NCBI RefSeq assembly: GCF_000759535.1
Contig: NZ_CP009455.1
Span: forward strand, 2,852,001-2,916,000
DNA from: Pseudomonas cremoricolorata
GTDB taxonomy: Bacteria; Pseudomonadota; Gammaproteobacteria; Pseudomonadales; Pseudomonadaceae
Reading direction: 5' to 3'
DNA length: 64,000 bases
The position numbers and the translations under genes are program-made. Positions 10,050 to 17,911 of this stretch are shown piece after piece; positions within the stretch are counted from its first letter, which is position 1, and each line of letters begins with the position of its first letter. The notes under the pieces were generated by a model. That model did not search any database. It had not been told where the DNA came from and was given only the letters and a program-made list of their open reading frames with translations.

Positions 10050-10670
10050 TCAGACCAACGCATTGCGCTTGGCGATGTCGATCAGCTCGACCAGTGTTTC
10101 GACCTGCAGCTTCTGCATCAGTCGCTTCTTGTAGGTACTGACCGTCTTGTTGCTGAGAAACATCCCGCGGGCAATGTCTTTGTTGCTGCGTCCCTGGGCA
10201 AAAAGTTGCAATACCATCAACTCACGGTCGTTGATCAGGCGAAACAGTTCAAGGTCACGATTGTCCTGCTGCAAGGTCGTATTGATGGCCTGACTCGGAA
10301 AATAGTTGTAACCAGAAAGTACGGCTTTGATCGCACTGAGTAATTCACCAAGATCCTCCTGTTTGCACACATAGCCCGAAGCGCCGGACTGCATGCAGCG
10401 CACGGCGAACAGCGCAGGTGATTGCGCCGTGAGCACCAGCACCTTCATGGGTAGGCCCATGCTTTGCAGGCGCGACAGCACCTCAAGGCCATCGAGCTTG
10501 GGAATGCTGATGTCGAGGATCACCAGATCGGGTTTGCTCTCGCGAACCATCTGCATGGCGTCGACGCCATTGTCGGATTCACCGACGATCTTGTAGTGCT
10601 GGTTCTCCAGCAACATCCGAACAGCCAGACGAATGACCGGATGATCGTCCACAATGAGGATTGAATGCAT
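10050..10670 (-). CDS. BvgA/EvgA-like response regulator (NarL/LuxR family)
   Basis: The 206-residue regulator has an N-terminal receiver domain with acidic pocket D8-D9 and phospho-acceptor D53 (LVILDISIPKLDG). Its C-terminal LuxR-type helix-turn-helix (LFAQGRSNKDIARGMFLSNKTVSTYKKRLMQKL) should bind DNA. The start at 10670 begins MHSILIVDD, directly before the receiver fold; an upstream in-frame ATG would add 21 unrelated residues. It precedes the hybrid kinase gene by 9 bases and surely pairs with it. The promoter must lie in the AT-rich gap up to 10941. Target genes are unknown. Confidence 0.93.
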   Translation of the reverse strand: MHSILIVDDHPVIRLAVRMLLENQHYKIVGESDNGVDAMQMVRESKPDLVILDISIPKLDGLEVLSRLQSMGLPMKVLVLTAQSPALFAVRCMQSGASGYVCKQEDLGELLSAIKAVLSGYNYFPSQAINTTLQQDNRDLELFRLINDRELMVLQLFAQGRSNKDIARGMFLSNKTVSTYKKRLMQKLQVETLVELIDIAKRNALV

Positions 10671-10941
10671 ATCGGCTTTCCATGCGGGAGAAGTGGGCAG
10701 CCGGCACCTTAACGTAGTTGATGAGGGTCGCACATGGCGGTTGGGTCAATCAGACGGATATAGGAAATGGCTTACAGTAAAATCGAAGTCTGGCTACGAA
10801 GTTTCCCTGAGTATTGAAGTGTCAAGTCGCAGTTGTTTTCTATATATGTAAATTTCGCAGTTACTGTTTATTACTACTGATTGCACTGTAGGATGATTCC
10901 TAGTGCACTGCGCGGCGACATAGCGACGCAGTGCATACCGA
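10671..10941. promoter_or_regulatory. AT-rich gap upstream of the BvgA-like regulator
   Basis: This 271-base gap separates the phosphorelay operon from the dgt end, both on the minus strand. It is clearly more AT-rich than its flanks, mainly at 10790-10880, as expected for a regulated promoter. No consensus operator was recognised. Confidence 0.4.
10904..10935 (-). terminator. Possible dgt terminator hairpin
   Basis: Perfect 9-bp arms TGCACTGCG and CGCAGTGCA flank a 14-base loop, starting 7 bases past the dgt stop. No T-run follows on the minus strand, so termination is only likely. Confidence 0.5.
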
Positions 10942-12273
10942 TCACACCGGGCTGGAGCGCCCGGTCATTTCGCAGGCCATCTCGCTGGCGTAGCTGTCGG
11001 TCATGCCGGCGATGAAGTCGATCATGCGTAAAAAGGCGCTGTGCAGCGAGCCATTGGGGTCGGGGGCATGATTGCCCAGCAGGTCGAGCACGCGCCGGCT
11101 CTTGAACGACGGCGTGCGTCCGCCCTGTTGCTCGAGCGCCGCCAGGCAGAAGGCGTTGAGGAGTATTTCCAGGGTGGTATAAGCGCCGATTTCATGCAGG
11201 GTCTTGCGCTTGTCCTGGAAGATCTTCTTGCGCGCCATGTCCTTGGCCTGCAGCACGCAACGCTGGGCCGGACCGTGCATATGCTCGACCAGGTCGCCTG
11301 TCAGCTCGCCACGCAGCAGAGCAGGCTGTTGCTCGACGAACGCCTCGGCGGCGGCGTTGGTCAGGTGCTCGATGGCCTTGCCGCGCAGGATGGCAAGCTT
11401 GCGTCGACGTGAGTCATTCGGGCCCAAAAGGCGGTAGGTGTCGGGCAAGTCATCACCCACCAGATCGAGCAACAACGCCTCGACCTCGGTGTAGTGCAGC
11501 AGGTCCATTTCCAGGCCGTCTTCCAGGTCGATCAAGGCATAGCAGATGTCGTCTGCCGCCTCCATCAGGTAGACCAGAGGGTGGCGCGCCCAGCGCTGCG
11601 CTTCCAGCTGTGGCAGGCCAAGCTTGTCGGCGATGGTCTGCAACAGGGGCAGCTCGCTCTGGTAGCAGCCGAACTTGTGCTTCTTGTAGCCAAGGGCGTC
11701 GGCATGGCGCGCGCTCCAGGGATACTTGAGGTAGGTACCGAGGGTGGCATAGGTCAGGCGCATGCCGCCGTCGAACTGGTGATACTCCAGTTGGGTGAGG
11801 ACGCGCAGACCTTGCGCATTGCCTTCGAAGTTGAGGAAGTCGGCGCGTTGCGCATCGCTCATGTCATCCAGCCAGCCACGTCCTGCGGCCTGCTGGAACC
11901 AGTAGCGGATCGCATCCTCGCCCGAATGTCCGAACGGCGGGTTGCCGATATCGTGGGCCAGGCAGGCCGACTGCACGATCATGCCCAGGTCGCTTGGCTC
12001 GCACCAGTCCGGCAACTGATCGCGCAGCGTCTGGCCAACGCCCATGCCCAGCGAGCGGCCCACGCAGCTGACCTCCAGCGAGTGGGTCAGGCGGGTATGG
12101 ATGTGATCGTTGCTGTACACCGGGTGCACCTGGGTCTTGCGCCCCAGACGGCGAAACGCACCGGAAAAGATGATTCGGTCGTGGTCCTTGTGAAATGGGC
12201 TACGGCCCATTTCCTGCGGGCTGGAATGGGCTTTGCCCAAACGCTCGCGGTTCAGCAGGCTATGCCAGTCCAA
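10942..12273 (-). CDS. dgt: Deoxyguanosinetriphosphate triphosphohydrolase-like protein
   Basis: HD-domain dNTP triphosphohydrolase of 443 residues that splits dNTPs to nucleoside and tripolyphosphate. The motifs visible are [20 protein letters not shown] (first His of HD), [14 protein letters not shown] (HD pair) and [16 protein letters not shown]. This is the long dGTPase-like form common in Pseudomonas, so the in vivo substrate may be broader than dGTP. Its N-terminus, [13 protein letters not shown], is conserved and fixes the start. It appears monocistronic, with hairpins on both sides. Confidence 0.92.
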   Translation of the reverse strand: MDWHSLLNRERLGKAHSSPQEMGRSPFHKDHDRIIFSGAFRRLGRKTQVHPVYSNDHIHTRLTHSLEVSCVGRSLGMGVGQTLRDQLPDWCEPSDLGMIVQSACLAHDIGNPPFGHSGEDAIRYWFQQAAGRGWLDDMSDAQRADFLNFEGNAQGLRVLTQLEYHQFDGGMRLTYATLGTYLKYPWSARHADALGYKKHKFGCYQSELPLLQTIADKLGLPQLEAQRWARHPLVYLMEAADDICYALIDLEDGLEMDLLHYTEVEALLLDLVGDDLPDTYRLLGPNDSRRRKLAILRGKAIEHLTNAAAEAFVEQQPALLRGELTGDLVEHMHGPAQRCVLQAKDMARKKIFQDKRKTLHEIGAYTTLEILLNAFCLAALEQQGGRTPSFKSRRVLDLLGNHAPDPNGSLHSAFLRMIDFIAGMTDSYASEMACEMTGRSSPV

Positions 12274-12303
12274 GGCTGCATCTCCATCGGGTCGAGCGCT
12301 GAG

Positions 12304-12332
12304 CTTGCGCGGGTAGGGGATGCCCGCGCAAG
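12304..12332 (-). terminator. Hairpin after the YqjK-like gene
   Basis: A perfect 10-bp stem (CTTGCGCGGG/CCCGCGCAAG) with a 9-base loop lies 10 bases past the stop of the minus-strand gene ending at 12342 and before dgt. It has no long T-run. Confidence 0.6.
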
Positions 12333-12341
12333 TCAGAAGGT

Positions 12342-12668
12342 TCAGCGTCGACGGCTTTCGATCAGGGCGCGTACCAGCGGTACCAGGCTGCTGCTCATGC
12401 CCAGCAGGCGGGCCAGGCCGCCGCCACGGACGCCCTTGCCGGTCACAAAGCCCAGCGCCACGACGGCTGCCAGGTTCCAGAACGACAGGCGACGGCCATC
12501 CAGGCCGTGCTGCACCGAACTGCCCATGTTACGCAGACGGCGGATCGGGTCGAGCAGTTGCGCGGTCTCCAGGCGTACTTCCTGGCGATGCATCTCCATG
12601 CGCAGGCGCAGCAGCGCCTTGCGCATTTCCTTGGGGTCTCGGCTGGTTGGCATTTGCGGCAGGCTCAT
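12342..12668 (-). CDS. Hypothetical protein, third gene of a YqjD/YqjE/YqjK-like cluster
   Basis: The 108-residue basic protein has a charged helical N-terminal half ([22 protein letters not shown]) and a short hydrophobic C-terminal part ([15 protein letters not shown]). Position and composition resemble YqjK, which follows yqjE in enterobacteria, but sequence alone does not prove homology. Its start overlaps the end of the YqjE-like gene by 4 bases, so it is translated as part of that operon. Function unknown. Confidence 0.72.
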   Translation of the reverse strand: MSLPQMPTSRDPKEMRKALLRLRMEMHRQEVRLETAQLLDPIRRLRNMGSSVQHGLDGRRLSFWNLAAVVALGFVTGKGVRGGGLARLLGMSSSLVPLVRALIESRRR

Positions 12669-13039
12669 GGCAACAGGCGCTCCCGGTCCTTGGCCAGCTC
12701 TTCGAGCGTGGCGCTGAAAGGTGATGATTCATCGAACACTGCCGATTTCAGGCGCAGCGCGCAGAAAACCGCTGCCAGGGCGTAGAACACGCACAAGCCG
12801 ATGATGCCAGCCAGGCGATAGCTGTCCCAGACCAGTACCAGCAGCAGCCCGGAGAGGGCAGAGAGCAGCAGCAGACCGAACACCAGGGCAAAGCCTGCGA
12901 ATAGCAGCAGGCGCAGGGTGCGGCCTTTCTGCTCCTGCAACTCGATGCCGAACAGTTCGACGTGGCTATGAAGCAATCCAAGCACGGCAGCGCCCAGGCG
13001 TTTGCCGGTCGCTGCTGTACCGACGGCGTCCTTATCCAT
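12665..13039 (-). CDS. YqjE-like phage holin family membrane protein
   Basis: The 124-residue protein has two strongly hydrophobic segments (LLLFAGFALVFGLLLLSALS and GIIGLCVFYALAAVF) between charged ends. This is the pattern of the YqjE / Actinobacterial holin-X family. These are chromosomal inner-membrane proteins and the holin label is structural only. It lies 10 bases after the DUF883 gene and overlaps the next gene, forming a three-gene operon. Confidence 0.82.
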   Translation of the reverse strand: MDKDAVGTAATGKRLGAAVLGLLHSHVELFGIELQEQKGRTLRLLLFAGFALVFGLLLLSALSGLLLVLVWDSYRLAGIIGLCVFYALAAVFCALRLKSAVFDESSPFSATLEELAKDRERLLP

Positions 13040-13049
13040 TACCCGATCC

Positions 13050-13364
13050 TCAGCGACGGTTGGCCAGAAGGCCGATCAACAGGCCTACGCCTGCAGCGAT
13101 GCCGACGGCGTGCCAAGGTTTTTCCTGGACATAGGTTTCCACGGTCAGCAACGCTTCCTGGCCTCGCTCGCGAACGTTTTCCTGGGTTTGCTGCAGGCTC
13201 TCTCGGGCCTGCACCAGACGCTCGTGAACCTGCTCGCGCAGCTCATCAGCTTGGTCCCCGGCCAGATTGGCGGTGTCGGCGAGCAGTTTTTCCGTATCGC
13301 GCACCAGAGCCTGGAAGTCAGCCATGAGGATGTCTTGTGCAGTATTTGCCGATTTGCTGGCCAT
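13050..13364 (-). CDS. DUF883 (ElaB/YqjD/CsbD-like) membrane-anchored protein
   Basis: The 104-residue protein has a long amphipathic helix (about residues 12-75) and a C-terminal anchor with the family signature EKPWHAVGIAAGVGLLIGLLANRR. E. coli relatives YqjD and ElaB bind stationary-phase ribosomes and tether them to the inner membrane; here that role is inferred from family. The start at 13364 (MASKSANTAQD) follows an AGGGAGCG Shine-Dalgarno; longer forms would add about 150 unrelated residues. It heads the three-gene operon. Confidence 0.87.
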   Translation of the reverse strand: MASKSANTAQDILMADFQALVRDTEKLLADTANLAGDQADELREQVHERLVQARESLQQTQENVRERGQEALLTVETYVQEKPWHAVGIAAGVGLLIGLLANRR

Positions 13365-13596
13365 GAATGGCGCTCCCTGTAAGTGTCTGTGGGTAGTTCG
13401 AGTGACTCGCCGTACGGAAGGTTCACTGGGCATGGTTGCGCCAGATAGTGGTGGGCCGGGCAACGGCCCGTGCAGTGCAAGTGTTACAGCGTGGCCGCGG
13501 GTCCGAGCTGATCTGGCGCAGATGCGCATGGCCCGGTGCCGAACTAGAATAGTGCCTCGATACACAACACCCATCCAGACTAGGCGCAAAACCACC

Positions 13597-13845
13597 ATGC
13601 TGCCCGAATGCCAACTGTACGGCACCCTTGGGTGCCATCTGTGCGAAGTGGCCGAGTCCATGCTCATGCCGTTGGTCGAACATGGCCTGCTGGTCGAACT
13701 GCTGGATATCACCGACGATCCGGCGACCTGCGAACGGCTCGCCCTGCGCATTCCGGTGCTGCGTCGCGCAGACACTGGCGCAGAGCTGGACTGGCCGTTC
13801 GATACCGCGCAGGTCGTCGCATTTCTGCACACCTCGACGATTTGA
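13597..13845 (+). CDS. Glutaredoxin-like family protein (DUF836)
   Basis: The 82-residue protein has a thioredoxin-like fold with redox motif C13-H-L-C16 (GTLGCHLCEVAE) and the cis-proline segment RIPVLR. This matches the short glutaredoxin-like DUF836 family, whose redox partners are not known. The start is the first ATG before MLPECQLYG; longer forms would enter the preceding promoter region. Its stop overlaps the -35 region of the next gene's SOS-type promoter. Confidence 0.85.
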   Translation: MLPECQLYGTLGCHLCEVAESMLMPLVEHGLLVELLDITDDPATCERLALRIPVLRRADTGAELDWPFDTAQVVAFLHTSTI

Positions 13846-13885
13846 CGGGCAGCCGAGCAACTCCGTATGCTGTATGTAAATACAG
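13842..13885 (+). promoter_or_regulatory. SOS promoter with perfect LexA box
   Basis: TTGACG (13842-13847), an 18-base spacer and TATGCT (13866-13871) form a sigma-70 type promoter. CTGTATGTAAATACAG at 13870-13885 fits the LexA consensus CTGT-N8-ACAG exactly and covers the -10/+1 region, where LexA would repress. The ATG of the next gene is 15 bases downstream. Confidence 0.8.
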
Positions 13886-13900
13886 TATCGGGAAGCGCCC

Positions 13901-14209
13901 ATGCTCAATGTCGAGCAACTCAAGTACAGCGTCAACCGTATGGATGTCAGGCGGCTCGAAGATGCCGTGCTGGAACTACGCCTGGAGGGCCTGGTGCTCG
14001 ACGAACGTACCCCATTCGGCAAGGTGCATTTCAATACCTGCTTTGCCGAGGTCGAGGCGTCGTTTCAGCGTGCTGGCTATCATCGGCCGCTGGATGTGGT
14101 GGGTTACCAGGGGCTGGCCTATGCCTTGTACGACCCGGCACGCTGGGATGCCGTGCAGGTGCTGCGCTGGCTCAAGGCGCGCTGCGAGCCGGTCGAGCAG
14201 GCTGGCTGA
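13901..14209 (+). CDS. Small protein of unknown function under a LexA box
   Basis: The 102-residue protein begins MLNVEQLKYSVNRMDVRRLE and is mixed alpha/beta, with acidic and aromatic clusters (HFNTCFAEVEASFQRAGYHRPLDVVGYQGLAYAL). No known domain or catalytic motif was recognised. The start has GGGAAG about 8 bases upstream. The promoter holds a perfect LexA box, so it should be induced by DNA damage. It is not YebG, SulA, ImuA or a Y-family polymerase by sequence. The downstream pseudouridine synthase gene begins 51 bases later and may be read through. Confidence 0.8.
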   Translation: MLNVEQLKYSVNRMDVRRLEDAVLELRLEGLVLDERTPFGKVHFNTCFAEVEASFQRAGYHRPLDVVGYQGLAYALYDPARWDAVQVLRWLKARCEPVEQAG

Positions 14210-14260
14210 GGCGCCACGCATCGCGGATAATCCGGCGTTTGATTCCGACCCAGGCACCCC

Positions 14261-15145
14261 ATGACTTCCACCTTCGACCCCGCCCAGCAGCAAGCCAGCA
14301 CCTTGTGCCTGCCCCCCGGTGACTGGCCCACGGTACTCGATTGTCTGTGCGAACGCTTTCCTGCCATCAGCCGTGAGCAGTGGTGCGACCGCTTCTCAAG
14401 AGGCCGTGTGCTGGATGCCGATGGCCGTGCGCTGGGTGTCGGGCACGTCTATCGGCGTGGCATGCGGGTGCATTACTTTCGCGAGGTTGCCGAGGAAAAA
14501 CCCATTCCGGTACACGAGCAGGTGCTGTTTCAGGACGAGCACCTGGTGGTGGTCGACAAGCCGCACTTTCTGCCGGTGACCCCGTCAGGCGGGTACGTCG
14601 AGCAGACCTTGCTGCGTCGGCTCATCCGCCGCCTGGACAATCCGCATCTGGTGCCGCTGCACCGCATCGACCGCCACACCGCCGGCCTGGTGCTGTTTTC
14701 CGCCAATCCGCAGAGCCGCAGCCTGTATCAGCGACTGTTCCCCGAACGGCGCATCGAAAAACATTACCAGGCCATCGCCGCGGCACTGCCGCAGCGTCAG
14801 TTCCCACTGGTGCACTGCAGTCGCCTGGAACATGGCGAGCCGTTCTTTCGCATGCAGGAAGTGCCCGGAGACGCCAACAGTGAAACCCACGCCCAGGTGC
14901 TCGAGCGCAATGGCCAGTGGTGGCGCTATGGCCTGTTGCCGATCACCGGCAAGACTCACCAACTACGAGTGCACATGGCGGCACTGGGTGCGCCGATCTG
15001 CAACGACCCGTTCTACCCGACGCTGCGTAACGATCAGGACGACTACCAGCGCCCGCTCAAGCTGCTGGCCCAGCAACTGCGTTTCGAAGATCCGCTGGGG
15101 GGAGGGGAGCGCTGTTACCAGTCCCGGCTGACCCTGGACTGGTAG
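14261..15145 (+). CDS. RluA-family pseudouridine synthase
   Basis: Converts uridine to pseudouridine in RNA; the target site is not evident. The 294-residue protein has the RluA/RsuA catalytic motif H134-R-I-D137-R-H-T-A-G-L (Asp137 nucleophile). A conserved block YQAIAA and the C-terminal GKTHQLRVHMAALGAPICND stretch follow. The N-terminal part (about 1-75) resembles a degenerate S4-like region. This subgroup is common in Pseudomonas and distinct from RluC/RluD, having HRIDRHTAG instead of HRLDRxTSG. Confidence 0.9.
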   Translation: MTSTFDPAQQQASTLCLPPGDWPTVLDCLCERFPAISREQWCDRFSRGRVLDADGRALGVGHVYRRGMRVHYFREVAEEKPIPVHEQVLFQDEHLVVVDKPHFLPVTPSGGYVEQTLLRRLIRRLDNPHLVPLHRIDRHTAGLVLFSANPQSRSLYQRLFPERRIEKHYQAIAAALPQRQFPLVHCSRLEHGEPFFRMQEVPGDANSETHAQVLERNGQWWRYGLLPITGKTHQLRVHMAALGAPICNDPFYPTLRNDQDDYQRPLKLLAQQLRFEDPLGGGERCYQSRLTLDW

Positions 15146-15181
15146 CGTTGGCTCCGGCATTGCGCCAGGGCCTTGGATGGG

Positions 15182-16747
15182 TCAGCGGTTGAAGCGCTCG
15201 ACCAGTGAGTATTGCGTGCCCGCGGTGCTGGTCAGTTCCTCGCTGAGCAGCGCCGAGCGCTGCGCCTGTCCGGAGGTCTGGTCGGCCAGGTCGGCGATGG
15301 TGCTGATGTTGCGGCTGATCTCGTCGGCCACCGCGCTCTGTTCTTCGGTGGCCGCTGCGATCTGCGTGGTCATGTCGGTGATATTGGCCACGGCATCGCT
15401 GATGCCGACCAGCGCCTGGTCAGCCTGCATCACCCACTCGACACCTTCCTGGGCTTGGCGATGGCCGGTTTCCATCGTTTGCACGGCGTTGTTGGCGGTC
15501 TGCTGCAACTTGGCGATCAAGGTGTGGATCTGCCCGGTGGATTCGGCGGTACGCTGCGCCAGTTGACGAACCTCATCGGCCACCACGGCAAAGCCACGGC
15601 CCATTTCTCCGGCGCGGGCCGCCTCGATGGCTGCGTTGAGCGCCAGCAGGTTGGTCTGGTCGGCGATACCCTTGATGACATCGACCACGCCGCCGATTTC
15701 ATCGCTGTCCTTGGCCAGTTGCGTCACCGTGCGCCCGGTGTCACCGACCGCGCTGGACAGCCGTTCGATGGCGTCGCGGGTTTCTCCGGCGATGGTGCGA
15801 CCTTCGCTGGTCAGGCGATTGGCTTGCTGGGTGGCGTCGGCGGTGCGCTGCACGTGGCTGGCGACTTCCTGGGTGGTTGCCGCCATCTGGTTGACTGCCG
15901 CCGCAACCTGCTCGGTTTCCACGCGCTGCCGCTCAAGACCTGCCGAGCTCTGATGGGCCAGGCTGTCGGACTGCCTGGCCTGCTCGCTGAGGTGCTCGGC
16001 GCTGTCCTGCAGACGCGTCAGGCAGGTCTTCATCCGCGCATCCTGGCTGAGCATGGCCATTTCCAGGCGTGCCTGGACACCACGGCTGTCGGTGTACATC
16101 TGCGCGATCAGCGGGTCGGAAGTGGTCTGTTCGGCCAGGCGTAGCAGGCGCTTGAGCCCGCGCTGCTGCCAGCTCAGGCCAATCAGGCCCAGCGGCACCG
16201 ACAGTCCCGCCGCCAGGGCGAAGCCTGCGCCGTGGCCGAAATAACTGCCGATGACGAAGCCAATCTGGCTGACCAGAATGAATGGCAGCCAGTCTTGCGC
16301 CACCGGCAGCCATTTGTCGCGGCGCGGAACGGCCGACTTGCCTTGGTTCAGCCGTTGGTACAGCGCTTCGGCGCGACGCACTTGCTCGGCAGTCGGTTTG
16401 ACCCGCACCGATTCGTAGCCTACCACTTGGTTATTGTCGAATATCGGCGTGACGTAGGCGTTGACCCAGTAGTGATCGCCGTTCTGGCAACGGTTCTTGA
16501 CGATGCCCATCCACGGCAGGCCTTGCTTGAGGGTCTGCCACATGTGGGCGAATACCGCTTCAGGCACGTCGGGGTGGCGCACCAGGTTGTGCGGCGAGCC
16601 AATCAGGGCGTCACGCTCGAAGCCGCTGATCTCGACGAAGGCGTCGTTGCAGTAGCTGATCACGCCCTTCACGTTGGTGGTGGAGATCAACCGCTGCTGG
16701 GCAGGGAAAGTCCGTTCTCTCTGAGTGATCGGTTGGTTGTTACGCAT
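15182..16747 (-). CDS. aer: Aer-like PAS-containing methyl-accepting chemotaxis receptor
   Basis: Energy/aerotaxis receptor of 521 residues. The N-terminal PAS domain (about 20-120; [39 protein letters not shown]) is of the Aer type, which binds FAD and reads redox state. Two hydrophobic stretches (about 150-190) anchor it without a periplasmic sensor domain. A HAMP-like link leads to the MCP signalling domain with hairpin tip [32 protein letters not shown]. There is no periplasmic ligand domain and no C-terminal pentapeptide tether. Monocistronic. The name aer rests on architecture. Confidence 0.88.
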   Translation of the reverse strand: MRNNQPITQRERTFPAQQRLISTTNVKGVISYCNDAFVEISGFERDALIGSPHNLVRHPDVPEAVFAHMWQTLKQGLPWMGIVKNRCQNGDHYWVNAYVTPIFDNNQVVGYESVRVKPTAEQVRRAEALYQRLNQGKSAVPRRDKWLPVAQDWLPFILVSQIGFVIGSYFGHGAGFALAAGLSVPLGLIGLSWQQRGLKRLLRLAEQTTSDPLIAQMYTDSRGVQARLEMAMLSQDARMKTCLTRLQDSAEHLSEQARQSDSLAHQSSAGLERQRVETEQVAAAVNQMAATTQEVASHVQRTADATQQANRLTSEGRTIAGETRDAIERLSSAVGDTGRTVTQLAKDSDEIGGVVDVIKGIADQTNLLALNAAIEAARAGEMGRGFAVVADEVRQLAQRTAESTGQIHTLIAKLQQTANNAVQTMETGHRQAQEGVEWVMQADQALVGISDAVANITDMTTQIAAATEEQSAVADEISRNISTIADLADQTSGQAQRSALLSEELTSTAGTQYSLVERFNR

Positions 16748-16913
16748 GGCGGCAGGTGTCCGAAGATAGTCGCAAGGTTTTTTGAACTATCGGCACGCTG
16801 GCGTTTTTGTTGAGGTTTTTTTTGCCCCGAGGTCGGGTCTGTCATGGATATGTCGTAACCGCGTGCTACGCCGTCGCTCTCAGCCAACGGCGCGCGAGCC
16901 TGCGCCCTTAGGG

Positions 16914-17732
16914 TTACTTGAAGCGCCGTTCGACGCCTTTCTCGACAAGGATCTTCGCGGCGATTTCTTCCACCGAGAAATGTGTGGAGTTGATGTGGGC
17001 GATGTTCTCGCGACGGAACAGGCCTTCGACCTCGCGTACTTCGAACTCGCATTGGGCAAAGCTCGAGTAGCGGCTGTTGGGCTTGCGTTCATGGCGAATC
17101 GCGGTAAGGCGGTCGGGGTCGATGGTCAGGCCGAACAGTTTGCTCTGGTGCTTGCGCAGCACGGCAGGCAGTTGCAGGCGCTCCATGTCGTCTTCGGTGA
17201 ATGGGTAGTTGGCTGCGCGAATACCGAATTGCATGGCCATATACAGGCAGGTCGGGGTTTTGCCACAGCGCGAGACGCCCACCAGGATCAGGTCGGCCTT
17301 GTCGTAATAATGGGTACGGGCGCCGTCGTCGTTGTCCAGGGCGAAGTTCACCGCCTCGATGCGCTCCATGTAGTTGGAGTTGCCGCCGATGGAGTGCGAC
17401 TTGCCCACCGAATAGGAGGAACTGGCCATCAGTTCCTGCTCCAGCGGGGAAAGGAACGAGGAGAAGATGTCGATCATGAAGCCATTGGAGGTGGCGAGTA
17501 TCTCGCGGATGTCCTGATTGACGATGGTGTCGAAGATGATTGGCCGCACGCCATCACGTTCCGCCGCCAGGTTGATTTGCGCAACCATGGCGCGGGCTTT
17601 GTCGGCAGTGTCGATATAAGGACGGGTAAATTTGTTGAACGGGGTAGTATCGAACTGAGCCAGCAGGCTTTGCCCGAGTGTTTCGGCCGTGATCCCGGTA
17701 CCGTCGGAGATGAAGAACGCGGTTCGTTTCAT
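16914..17732 (-). CDS. ppsR: PEP synthase regulatory protein (kinase/pyrophosphorylase PSRP)
   Basis: Bifunctional DUF299 enzyme that inactivates PEP synthase by ADP-dependent threonine phosphorylation and reactivates it by Pi-dependent dephosphorylation. The 272-residue protein begins [20 protein letters not shown] and carries the nucleotide loop [15 protein letters not shown]. It is divergent from its target gene ppsA, the standard Pseudomonas arrangement. The start at 17732 matches the family N-terminus; an ATG 75 bases upstream does not. Confidence 0.95.
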   Translation of the reverse strand: MKRTAFFISDGTGITAETLGQSLLAQFDTTPFNKFTRPYIDTADKARAMVAQINLAAERDGVRPIIFDTIVNQDIREILATSNGFMIDIFSSFLSPLEQELMASSSYSVGKSHSIGGNSNYMERIEAVNFALDNDDGARTHYYDKADLILVGVSRCGKTPTCLYMAMQFGIRAANYPFTEDDMERLQLPAVLRKHQSKLFGLTIDPDRLTAIRHERKPNSRYSSFAQCEFEVREVEGLFRRENIAHINSTHFSVEEIAAKILVEKGVERRFK

Positions 17733-17777
17733 GTGCGCCTTGGGCCTTAAGCTGCTGAATGTTTCTGGATATGATAG

Positions 17778-17793
17778 GTTCGGTTTGCCGAAC
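17778..17793. promoter_or_regulatory. Palindrome in the ppsR/ppsA divergent promoter
   Basis: GTTCGG and CCGAAC with a 4-base centre form a perfect 6-bp dyad, placed 46 bases upstream of ppsR and 119 upstream of ppsA. It could be an operator; no known consensus was matched. Confidence 0.35.
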
Positions 17794-17911
17794 ACGATGT
17801 CCGGCATTCTTACTCAATTTGCACGTCCAGGCCACAAGCGTCCGGTCCGGCCAGCATCGGTCGGCGGCGCCTCTTTGAGCTTTTCCCAACACAGTTAGTG
17901 GAGAGATCACC

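Noticed and set aside
12665..13039. Holin-family label as evidence for a prophage
   Set aside because: Neighbours are chromosomal YqjD/YqjK-like genes; no phage genes or attachment sites are seen.
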